A DNA stretch of 64,000 nucleotides. It comes from Candidatus Nitrospira neomarina (lineage in GTDB: Bacteria > Nitrospirota > Nitrospiria > Nitrospirales > UBA8639). Numbering within the stretch: position 1 is the stretch's first letter; the number at the start of each line of letters is the position of its first letter. The stretch covers positions 186,001 through 250,000 of the forward strand of contig NZ_CP116968.1 in NCBI RefSeq assembly GCF_032051675.1. The letters are read 5' to 3'. The notes under the pieces are model-generated. The model made no database searches. It saw nothing but the letters and a program-made list of their open reading frames with translations, and had not been told where the DNA came from. Both the position numbers and the translations under genes were made by a program. Positions 1-7,841 of this stretch are shown here, in pieces.

Positions 1-186
1 CTGGGGGAATATGATGTGGTGGCCATTTTAGAGTTTCCTAATAATCGCGCCGCCATGAAGGCCGGTGTGCTGAATGCCTCAATGGGACATATTCGCATTA
101 AGACAATGCCGGCCGTATCCCGCGATGAGTGGAAATCGGTCCTGAGTGAAACGTGGGGCAAACCCAAAAAGAAGAAGCGAGGGTGA
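1..186 (+). CDS. GYD domain protein, C-terminal part
   Basis: The frame is open from the first base of the window and ends at TGA 184-186, so only the last 61 residues are present. The piece LGEYDVVAILEFPNN followed by an AAMKAG segment resembles the C-terminal half of GYD-domain proteins (small alpha/beta-barrel dimers, function mostly unknown). The tail is very basic (KPKKKKRG), longer and more charged than I expect for the family. The family call rests on the LGEYDxVAI pattern and could be refined only with the missing N-terminus. Confidence 0.7.
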   Translation: MGEYDVVAILEFPNNRAAMKAGVLNASMGHIRIKTMPAVSRDEWKSVLSETWGKPKKKKRG

Positions 187-404
187 CCTGCTCTTCAACT
201 CATGTGGCATCGAGCCGGGCAATACGTGATTTCTCTGATCTCCAAGGGTGAGGCCTAGATTGCCTTCCATTGCGGATCCGTTTCATGGCATGCTCGTGGT
301 TGAGCAGCGAGGCCTTTTGCCCTCACTTTCATGAGACCTTGAGAGCATACTTGTCGGTGATCACCGTTGACGAACAGATTCATCCTGTCGGAAGGAGGTA
401 TCTT

Positions 405-764
405 ATGGGGCCAACGAAAGCTGTCGTAAAGGATTGTGGGATCTATGATGCGAAAACCGGGGATTTGATTAAGGATGGGTTTCCTACCCCTGAGTCGATC
501 CAGGATTATGCTGCTCATCATTATTTAGTGCTCCCTGTGGTCAATAAAGACTGTCAACCGTGGTTGCTTGATGGCCAACCGATTTTTTGCTTACGTGGCA
601 CCCGCTATGAAAACATTAAGGACGAAGTATTGCATCTGGCGCGATGTCCGGACTGTGGCGGTATGGGTATCCGGGATGATGAACCGGTCGTTGAATCCGA
701 TTGCATCCGGTGCGTGTCTTGCGGCCATGAGTTTGATACCCGCTTGGAGATGATGGAAAGTTAG
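405..764 (+). CDS. small zinc-ribbon protein, function unknown
   Basis: A 119-residue protein. I chose ATG 405 over an upstream in-frame ATG at 270 because GAAGGAGG lies 8 bases before it. The N-terminal 75 residues have no motif I recognise. The C-terminal part carries RCPDCGG and, about 20 residues later, DCIRCVSCGHEF, a four-cysteine zinc ribbon in which an extra cysteine makes a C-x2-C-x2-C run. It ends with an acidic, Met-rich tail (EMMES). It is probably cytosolic, with no signal peptide or membrane segment. The next gene downstream on this strand is another small zinc-binding protein, but 328 bases separate them, so co-transcription is uncertain. Confidence 0.75.
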   Translation: MGPTKAVVKDCGIYDAKTGDLIKDGFPTPESIQDYAAHHYLVLPVVNKDCQPWLLDGQPIFCLRGTRYENIKDEVLHLARCPDCGGMGIRDDEPVVESDCIRCVSCGHEFDTRLEMMES

Positions 765-1092
765 AGCGAGGTGTTCGTCCGCGATCCAGTAATGGTTCCT
801 AAGTGTAATCTGATTTCGCCCGGGACGATCATGTTGAATTGCGATTGCCATGAAGGTCACAGGAGACCACTTCGTCTCAGACAATTCGCCTTTGGCTTGA
901 TGAGACTCCCGTCTGTTCAATTCTCTGATGATGCTATTTCCCTCCGAACGTGCATTCAGCCAGGCCCTCCACATTTTCTCTTGGATATGACTCACACTGA
1001 TCTTTGGTGGAATGCCAGTCCTCTCGGTAGATTAGCGGGTATCTCGAATGTCCGGAGATATAACCGCCCCATCCCATTGCCGGAGAAAAGAT
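765..1092. other. intergenic, no gene recognised
   Basis: Open frames cross this stretch on both strands, but their translations look random and none has a ribosome site. The 3' end supplies the leader and GGAGA site of the small zinc protein that follows. Confidence 0.5.
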
Positions 1093-1260
1093 ATGCCCAA
1101 TGCGAAACGGGAAAAGCCCTGCTATTTATGTAAAGAAGCAGGGTCGGAAAGCCTGAGTTATTTGGTGTGCATACAATGCTCCCGGCATTTTTGTCGTCTT
1201 CATGGTGACCCGCAAATGGATGAATGTATTAAATGCCTTGAAGGCAACGAAGAAACCTAG
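1093..1260 (+). CDS. 55-residue AN1-like zinc-binding protein (copy 1)
   Basis: ATG 1093 is preceded by GGAGAAAAGAT. An in-frame ATG at 1048 is possible but has no ribosome site, and the paralogue at 5059 starts at the equivalent residue. Metal ligands are spaced C10-x2-C13-x12-C26-x2-C29-x4-C34-x2-H37-x7-C45-x2-C48. This is close to the AN1 zinc finger, with the last HxC pair replaced by CxxC, and should bind two zinc ions. Invariant pieces shared with the copy at 5059 include AKREK, RHFC, HGDP, DEC and CLEG. There is no membrane segment. The cellular role is unknown; AN1 domains in eukaryotes occur in stress-associated proteins, but nothing here shows a similar job. Confidence 0.8.
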   Translation: MPNAKREKPCYLCKEAGSESLSYLVCIQCSRHFCRLHGDPQMDECIKCLEGNEET

Positions 1261-1394
1261 AGGGGGCAGTTGAAAAAAGCCGGGCTTTCACCATAGCTGG
1301 ACCTGAAGAGGGCTTCGAAAAGTTTGTGGTGAGCGGGGCAGGGTGCGCAGTACGAACAGGGGTTATACCCCTAAGCCCGTAATGCAATCTGACA

Positions 1395-2252
1395 TTAGAG
1401 GCGAGCGTCCCGAGTTTCCGGCGTCTCCAGGCTAATCCGGCCCAGCGTGCCATTGCGGAATTCCGTCAAGAGAATTTTCGCCGCTTTTTCCCGATCCAAT
1501 TCTCCGCCCTTTCCTTTCCGCAGACAGCCGCGTTTTGTGGCGATGGCTTCCAGGACGCCCGTACTATCCAGTCCGTCTGTGAGGAAGCCATAGCGTTTCG
1601 TCAGCAAAGTCGGGTAGCGCGCGAGAAGGATGGTGACAAGAAACTCGGCGATTTCTTCCTCGACCATCACCTTGGCGGTGACGGCATGGATGGTTGCGAG
1701 CATGAGGCCCACATGGGGGTCTTCGATTTTTGGCCACAAGAGGCCGGGTGAGTCAATGAGCGTCATGTGGTCGTTCAGGGTGTGGCGTTGCTGGACTTTC
1801 GTCACGGCAGGTTCGTTGCCGACTTTTGCGAGACGGCGTTTGAGCAGGCTATTCATGAGCGTGGATTTGCCGACGTTGGGGATGCCCATGATCAGCATGC
1901 GAAGCGGCTTGCTGGCGCTGTGACGATGCGGGGCCAGGAGCTGACAAAGCCCGGGCACTTTGGCGGCCTGGCCGGCCTGGTGACAGGAGAGGGCGACGGC
2001 ATTGACGTCTGGTTCCCGGTTGAATTCGTTCAACCAGGCTTGAGTGACGGCGGGGTCGGCGAGATCGGCTTTGTTGAGCACCTTCAAGCAGGGACGCTGG
2101 CGGTGCAGCCGCAGTTCCGTGATCAACGGGTTGCTGCTGGCGTCCGGCATGCGCGCATCCAGTATTTCGACGAGGACATCGATGGCCTCCATCGCTTTGG
2201 CCGCTTCCTTGCGCGCGACATTCATGTGGCCGGGAAACCATTGTATGGACAT
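1395..2252 (-). CDS. rbgA: ribosome biogenesis GTPase RbgA/YlqF
   Basis: A 285-residue cytosolic GTPase of the circularly permuted YlqF/RbgA family, which acts late in assembly of the large ribosomal subunit. The protein opens with the family signature SIQWFPGHM. The G motifs come in permuted order: G4 as LNKADLAD near residue 60, then G1 as GIPNVGKSTLMN near residue 125, and G3 as DSPG near residue 168. The C-terminal helical region carries DREKAAKILLTEFRNG. Length is normal for the family (about 280-300). The next gene on this strand is the helicase upstream, ending 29 bases before, so the two may be co-transcribed. Confidence 0.93.
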   Translation of the reverse strand: MSIQWFPGHMNVARKEAAKAMEAIDVLVEILDARMPDASSNPLITELRLHRQRPCLKVLNKADLADPAVTQAWLNEFNREPDVNAVALSCHQAGQAAKVPGLCQLLAPHRHSASKPLRMLIMGIPNVGKSTLMNSLLKRRLAKVGNEPAVTKVQQRHTLNDHMTLIDSPGLLWPKIEDPHVGLMLATIHAVTAKVMVEEEIAEFLVTILLARYPTLLTKRYGFLTDGLDSTGVLEAIATKRGCLRKGKGGELDREKAAKILLTEFRNGTLGRISLETPETRDARL

Positions 2253-2281
2253 AGGGAAGGGGCTTCCTGGTAAAAATGACC

Positions 2282-3889
2282 TCAGAGCGGATAGATCTTA
2301 TGGACCCATTGCATGACTTTATGGAGTTCCGATTCGGTCATGGCGGCACGGGATTTCCGAAACTTCGAATAGACGGCCCGATTGACCGTCCCATGAGACA
2401 GTTTCCGCGATTGCTCGTGCGCACGGACATGCTGTTCGATTTTTTTTCGCAATCGATCTAATCGTTCTTTCGGGGTCTCCTGGTGCATTTCTGTTTGGCC
2501 CTGTGTCGCCAGGTTCGCCCACAGCCCTTGATTGCGCATTTCAAGAACGCCGGACCGTAGGGGTTGGATACTTGATTCCGCCCGCTCCGTTGGGAGAAGG
2601 CCCTGGGCATCGGGGTATGTCCCTTCTCCGGGGACCTGTGTCGATGAGGGGCTGTCGGCGATTGCGGTTGTGCGTTGGGCCAGAATGTATCCCAGGCATT
2701 CCCGGAATGGCCGGTCGTCCGGAGCGTAGATATAGGCCCGTTGCTCGGCATAAGGTCCCGCCAGCGGATCCATGCGTGTGGCTCGATGAACGACCTGTTC
2801 GATCCATGGCTTGGTCCGGATATGGGTCAAGCAGATAAGATGGGTAATGGCCGGCACATCCAAACCTTCATAGGCCATGGCCACCGTAATCAGGCAATCC
2901 ACGGCTCCGCTACCCTGTCGTTTAAACGCTTTGATGGCTTGATAGGCTGCCGTGGAATCCTCACTCGTGGCAATTCTGGCCGGCACACCTCGTTCCTGGA
3001 GCCAGGCCGTATACTTTTGCGCCTGCTCAATGTTCGCGGCCACCACCAGCAGCTTCGAGCGGGAATGGGTGGTGCGATGTACCTGCCAGTCTTTCACGCC
3101 CGTGCTCAAGAGTTCCAGGGCTGCTTCCGTCTTCAGCGCCGTCAGGAGTGCTGCTGCCGTCTGCTTTCCGGCGTGCGCCAGACTTTCGACATGGTGCTCG
3201 GTTCCCTGAGCGTCCAACCAGGTTGCCTGACAGTTCGCGTAATGGACGGTCAAATCAATACAGGCATGTTCCCGCAACGCATCGGCTAAGGTGTAGTGGA
3301 TGACGGCTCGGGATTTCGTGCTGTCCCAGTCAAGCCGGTTTCCCCGGTCGGTGGTGGAATACGGCAGAAAGGCTATCGGTGTGCCTTCACCACGTTCGAA
3401 GGTTCCGCTCATCAACACTCGCAGAACCGCCCGGTCATAAAGGGGCTGAATCGCCTCATGCCATAGTCCGCCCTCTTCGAGATGATGCGGTTCATCCAGA
3501 ACGAGGATATACCGCTTGCGGCGGAATTCTTTGGCGTTGATCTTGCGGGTATCGGCAGCCAGGGCCTGATAGGTTGTGACATAGGCCGCACATCCTCTTG
3601 TTGGATGTTCCTGGTTGGTGGTCATCATGGCTTCCAGCCGATGGCCTAAGAGAGCCCGGTGACTGGGATCCTGGAAACCTCGCGCACCCTGATCCTGTAA
3701 GACGCTACGCGGGACAATCCAGCATAGGGCGTCGGCAATGGCTGGAATCAAGCGGGACGCCAGTATCTGAGGCAGCAGGCTTTTGCCTCCACCGGGTGTA
3801 ACAGCACAGACAATGTCTGTCAGTCCTCGCCCGCTTAAAATGTGGTCGCAGATGTCCGCTAATTCCTTCTGGTGCCGCCGTAGCTCCAT
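2282..3889 (-). CDS. SF2 DEAD/DEAH-type helicase
   Basis: A 535-residue superfamily 2 nucleic-acid helicase. Motifs seen in order: a Q-like start (RRHQKELAD), Walker A TPGGGKSLLPQ near residue 32, Walker B LDEPHHLEEGG near residue 130, SAT-like MSGTF near residue 160, and in the second RecA domain the segments VAMAYEGLDVPA and QVVHRATRMDP (motif VI). The C-terminal 130 residues are charged and low in recognisable features. It starts 2 bases after the stop of the small zinc-ribbon gene and uses GAGGGAT as ribosome site inside the junction, so the two are translationally close. The substrate is unknown; the architecture recalls stand-alone helicases in plasmids and accessory islands rather than UvrB or RecG. 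Confidence 0.82.
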   Translation of the reverse strand: MELRRHQKELADICDHILSGRGLTDIVCAVTPGGGKSLLPQILASRLIPAIADALCWIVPRSVLQDQGARGFQDPSHRALLGHRLEAMMTTNQEHPTRGCAAYVTTYQALAADTRKINAKEFRRKRYILVLDEPHHLEEGGLWHEAIQPLYDRAVLRVLMSGTFERGEGTPIAFLPYSTTDRGNRLDWDSTKSRAVIHYTLADALREHACIDLTVHYANCQATWLDAQGTEHHVESLAHAGKQTAAALLTALKTEAALELLSTGVKDWQVHRTTHSRSKLLVVAANIEQAQKYTAWLQERGVPARIATSEDSTAAYQAIKAFKRQGSGAVDCLITVAMAYEGLDVPAITHLICLTHIRTKPWIEQVVHRATRMDPLAGPYAEQRAYIYAPDDRPFRECLGYILAQRTTAIADSPSSTQVPGEGTYPDAQGLLPTERAESSIQPLRSGVLEMRNQGLWANLATQGQTEMHQETPKERLDRLRKKIEQHVRAHEQSRKLSHGTVNRAVYSKFRKSRAAMTESELHKVMQWVHKIYPL

Positions 3890-3891
3890 AC

Positions 3892-4119
3892 TTATCCCTC
3901 GGCCATCTCCAATGGCGTCCTGGGATGCTCAGGGATTCGACGGGCTTTGTTGCCCTTTTGGGATGGAGGAACCGGCGATTTTGAGCGATTACTCGCACTC
4001 ACGGGATCCTCAATGTTTCCGCATTGGAGGCAACGGTCCATGAGGACTAACTGACTGCTGCCCTCTCTATCATAGACGGACTCTTTCACAATCAGTCCAC
4101 CGCATCGCTTACAGGCCAT
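3892..4119 (-). CDS. 75-residue zinc-ribbon protein next to helicase
   Basis: Start placed at ATG 4119 (MACKRCGG) because GGAAG lies 6 bases upstream; a longer frame to 4149 lacks a ribosome site. The sequence carries two CxxC knuckles, ACKRCGG at residues 2-8 and RCLQCGNIED about 24 residues later, then a basic, proline-rich disordered tail. This is a typical single zinc ribbon. Two bases separate it from the helicase, so the pair is almost certainly one transcript, and the zinc protein may assist nucleic-acid binding. That role is inference. Confidence 0.75.
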   Translation of the reverse strand: MACKRCGGLIVKESVYDREGSSQLVLMDRCLQCGNIEDPVSASNRSKSPVPPSQKGNKARRIPEHPRTPLEMAEG

Positions 4120-5058
4120 AAAGAACTTCCTTTCTTCAAAAAAAGACATGTGTTGTGACAGGGTGGTGCCTCATGTTGTTCGAGTCCTTCCCTGAGATCT
4201 TCCCTGATCTGATGTCGGGCATTCCCGACGACTGAAGCCCGAAATCACTCCTAATTAAGAAACAGGCGACCGGTACCAAGGGACAAAGCGGTACCGGAAG
4301 GTTTTCTTGTTCCCCATTCCTCTGTGAATCATTGAGAAAATTGCAATTGATGCTTGTGAAATGCACATGGAGAGCGAAGCGGTTTTCTCTCTCTTAGGGA
4401 TCCAACAGTTGATGGCATGAACCCGGAAATAATGGGTCAGTGTCACGCTCTTTGCCGGCATGTGGCCATACTCATAAAGGCCACCGTAGGGGAATTACCT
4501 GATCTGTAGCAATTTCTGCCTTTGCCTTTCGTGAATATTTTTAAAATAAGTAAGAACTTTTCCAAACAGGGACCATTTCAGGATGGGTAGACATACCCAA
4601 AATGTCGACAATTTGCAATCGAATAATGACGCGCTGCCTGAAAAATTACGCGATCCGTAGGATCGCAATCCCACATACATTCCGCAGAAGGCCAGAGATG
4701 CCTTTGGGGGTAGGGGTCAGATTGTAAACCCATCCTCTGCAGGAGGCCAAGACCCCTGGGAATTTTCCCCCTCCATCCTGTAGAAGGAGTAGAAGTGTCA
4801 AAGGTTCGTGAAACATTGCCAGAGGGTTCGATCATGCGGTAGGCTCCCCCTCCCTGTTACGGATCAGCGTCCGCTCCCCTCGTCATTGCGAGATGCACGC
4901 CCTCCCTGACATCCATGTCAATTGTATGAAGATGGTCTAAGGCCACTCTTGGCCAACGCACTGAAATCCTTGGCGCCGTGTCTGTGTCTTCCGCGCGTGG
5001 CTTGTGCGCCCGATGTCTTGAGATTCTTTGAAAAGATTGCCCTGTAAGGAGAAGATTG
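4120..5058. other. 939-base intergenic region
   Basis: No coding frame here looks protein-like and no frame has a convincing ribosome site. The region separates the minus-strand helicase pair from the plus-strand zinc protein at 5059. It shows several T- or C-rich patches but no clear hairpin terminator or repeat that I could confirm by eye. Confidence 0.5.
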
Positions 5059-5226
5059 ATGCCAAAAGCGAAACGAGAAAAGAATTGTTATGTGTGTGAA
5101 AATGCGGATTTAATTCGAATGAGTTTTATGACCTGCCGGCAATGCGCCCGTCATTTTTGTAGCCGTCATGGTGACCCAAAATTGGATGAATGTACCAATT
5201 GTCTTGAGGGTGATGAGGAAACCTAG
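5059..5226 (+). CDS. 55-residue AN1-like zinc-binding protein (copy 2)
   Basis: Paralogue of the gene at 1093: same length, with 33 of 55 residues identical by direct comparison, and all eight putative zinc ligands (C10, C13, C26, C29, C34, H37, C45, C48) at identical positions. AAGGAGAAG precedes ATG 5059. The differences lie mainly in the loop between C13 and C26, which suggests selection on the metal site rather than on that loop. The gene stands alone, with no close neighbour on its strand. Function unknown. Confidence 0.8.
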   Translation: MPKAKREKNCYVCENADLIRMSFMTCRQCARHFCSRHGDPKLDECTNCLEGDEET

Positions 5227-5459
5227 ACTGGTTTACCAAGCGATAAGTTAATGTTGAATCTCATCGTAACATTATTCCTCAGATGAAAAGTCCGGGGCCA
5301 TATGCCCTGGCACGGAAGGTCTCGCCTGCGAGCTGAGTTTTTTTTGCAAGTGTTCAAAATTATGTGCGTTTCCCCGGTGTCCTGAGGGGGCGAGGCCCCC
5401 CCTGGCATAGATCATCCGGTTGATCTACAATAAAGTTCGCTCTCAGTTGGGAGGACGCC

Positions 5460-6941
5460 GTGATGGTCGCTCCCGTTTATGTTCCCCAAGGCGGTGTGGC
5501 TGATGGCCGCTTGTTTGCGGTACGGGGATTTCCTATAGCCTGCGTGCCTCTTTCAGTTCTTTCTCTTTTCCTATTTTCAATTTTCCCCTGTTTCCGATCT
5601 GCTTCTCCGACGGTTCTCCGCACAATCCTCAGACTCGGTCTCCTGTTAAGTCTGGGACAGGTTTTCCTGTTGGTGCCTGGCAATCTCCAGGCGACAGAAT
5701 TCTTTCCCAATCTTTCGCAGGCTCATCTCGAGCACGGGCAGCATCTGCTAAACCGCGGAAATCTGGATGAGGCCCTTTCGGCGTTTCAGTCCGCCATCAC
5801 CCTGGCTCCTGATAATGCCGACGCACACTATAACGCGGCTTATGTGTTGGGACGAAAAGGCTTTACGGAGAGTGCCATTCATGCTTACCGTGAGGCGGTC
5901 CGGTTACTTCCCGAGGACTCCCGTTCTGCTGATGCCTATGTCAATCTGGCCTACGCGCTTGAGCAGGCTGGTGATCTTGACCAGGCCATTCTTGCCTGGC
6001 GCTCCGCATTGCGATTAAATCCGGCACAGGTCCCTGCTCAACGCAATCTTGAATTAGCCCTCAGGCACAAACACCAGGTTGACCGTGTTGTCGCGGCGTG
6101 GCAGGAGACGGCCAGGTTACACCCTGACGAAGCGCTGATTCATGCCAGCCTTGGGACGGCGTTAGGGCAATCGGGAGATGTTGAGGGGGAAATTCAGGCA
6201 TGGCGGGAAGCGATTCGTCTCCAACCCGATCAGGCCATGGCCTATGTGGGCCTCGGCATCGCGCTGGGACAGAAAGAAAATCTGACGGGAGAAATTGCCG
6301 CCTATCAGGAAGCGATCAGGCGACAGCCCGATGACCAGGATATCGCCCCGGCATATTTTAATCTGGCCTATGCCCTTGGGAAAACCGGTCGATTCGAAGA
6401 GGCCGTCAGCGCCTGGCGGAAGGCCATTCAACTCAGGCATGGTGCCGAGGTTCATGGCCGGCTGGAGTGGTTGATCGGAAAGCGGGACTTGGTCGATCAC
6501 ATGATTTCTGCCTGGAAGAACGTGATCCGTCAGCGCCCAGACGATGCCGGAGCATGGATGCGCCTGGGGCTTGCTCTCGGTCAGAAAGACGACCTTGAAG
6601 GGGAGTTAGCGGCTTATCGCCATGCCATCGGTCTGCACCCCTCCGGGTCCATTCTTGGTGAGGCCTATGGTTATTTGGGTGATGCCTTGACCCGAAGCGG
6701 GGCTTGGCAGGAAGCAGTCGAAGTCTACCAGACACTTGTCGACCTTCGTCCCGATGATTCCCATTCGAAACACCGCTTGAGTGCCGCTCGCCGACAGTTG
6801 GGTCTCGCCTTCCTCAAACACGGGGCCTTGGACCGGGCAATTCAAGAACTGCGATTGACCTTACAACTCAACCCGAACGATGAACAGGCGAAAACAGCGC
6901 TCACCGATGCATTAGACAGGAAGGAGGCTCATCGGGACTGA
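5460..6941 (+). CDS. secreted or membrane-anchored TPR protein
   Basis: About 493 residues. GTG 5460 and ATG 5463 are both served by GGGAGGA; I kept the first. Two hydrophobic stretches lie near the N-terminus (around residues 28-48 and 60-80), the second resembling a signal peptide ending near NLQATEF. The rest is roughly ten to eleven tetratricopeptide repeats with canonical pieces such as GNLDEALSAFQSAITLAP and GDLDQAILAWRSALRLNP, some shortened. TPR arrays are protein-binding scaffolds; with export signals this one probably acts at the membrane or in the periplasm. The partner is unknown. No operon partner follows within 900 bases. Confidence 0.82.
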   Translation: MMVAPVYVPQGGVADGRLFAVRGFPIACVPLSVLSLFLFSIFPCFRSASPTVLRTILRLGLLLSLGQVFLLVPGNLQATEFFPNLSQAHLEHGQHLLNRGNLDEALSAFQSAITLAPDNADAHYNAAYVLGRKGFTESAIHAYREAVRLLPEDSRSADAYVNLAYALEQAGDLDQAILAWRSALRLNPAQVPAQRNLELALRHKHQVDRVVAAWQETARLHPDEALIHASLGTALGQSGDVEGEIQAWREAIRLQPDQAMAYVGLGIALGQKENLTGEIAAYQEAIRRQPDDQDIAPAYFNLAYALGKTGRFEEAVSAWRKAIQLRHGAEVHGRLEWLIGKRDLVDHMISAWKNVIRQRPDDAGAWMRLGLALGQKDDLEGELAAYRHAIGLHPSGSILGEAYGYLGDALTRSGAWQEAVEVYQTLVDLRPDDSHSKHRLSAARRQLGLAFLKHGALDRAIQELRLTLQLNPNDEQAKTALTDALDRKEAHRD

Positions 6942-7841
6942 GTCATGTCTCCGTGACCGGTCTCAATGCCAAAAAACTTCGAGCTTTCACCTCACCCCTG
7001 AGTTCAATCGTCTTTCCTGCCATATTTTGTGCGCCGGGAGCGTTGAAAAAATTTCCCCAGCGGCGTTTACTGCCTTTGCCGGATTGGCTAACCGTAGGCA
7101 GGTCGCCCGTGTGTCATATTCGCCCATTCACCTGTACGATCCGGCTACCAAAAAGTGTCGCCTCTAGCGAACGTCACAAACAATATTGCGGCCTAGTTGG
7201 ACGAGCCCTTTTTCCCCCCTCATTGCTCTTTATGACCATGCCATAATATAGCTGGGCTTAAAACTGATGGAAATTTGAATTATTCAATGGTTCCACACTC
7301 AAATCGTTTCCTGACTCCCGTCTTTGATCTGTTCTATTCTCTCAGCTAGAGAAGGTGAAGTGTACAGCGCTTCTATGAAGTTCCCCATCGCATGGTCAAT
7401 TCTTTTAATCTGTAGGCGTAAACACAAGGGTAGTCAGAACACTTATGGCAAAAAAAAATAGACGGATATCTCAACTGTCTTGACGGATTGTGGTAGTCGG
7501 GTTTCCCTGATCAACACAGATTGTGTTTAAAGGGGGGAACATTTACAATGACCGCGCTTACCCCATTGGAAAGGTCACTGGGCATTGTTTCAAGATCACC
7601 TGATCTATGTGCCTGTGACAATATTCTGAAAGGACATTTCCGGAGTACGGCCAGGTTCCTGTAGGAAGCATAAGCCATGGATTGTACTCTACAGTATTTC
7701 CTCTCTCTCCAATTCTGGCAGTCCTTCACTTCCCATTTTCCTAAAACATTTGACTCTTTCTTGTCATTATTTGCCGGACGTATCGTCTGGGAAAGTCTGT
7801 CGAGATGAACCCGTACAAGCTCCCGACTGTAAGGGCCAGGT
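6942..7841. other. 900-base intergenic region
   Basis: I see no gene. Frames on both strands are short, with unlikely composition and no ribosome site. The last part is the leader of the hybrid kinase. An in-frame stop at 7830-7832 blocks any N-terminal extension of that kinase. Confidence 0.5.

Noticed and set aside
771-1133. 120-codon plus-strand frame between two zinc proteins
   Set aside because: Overlaps the start of the 55-residue zinc gene, with implausible composition and no ribosome site.
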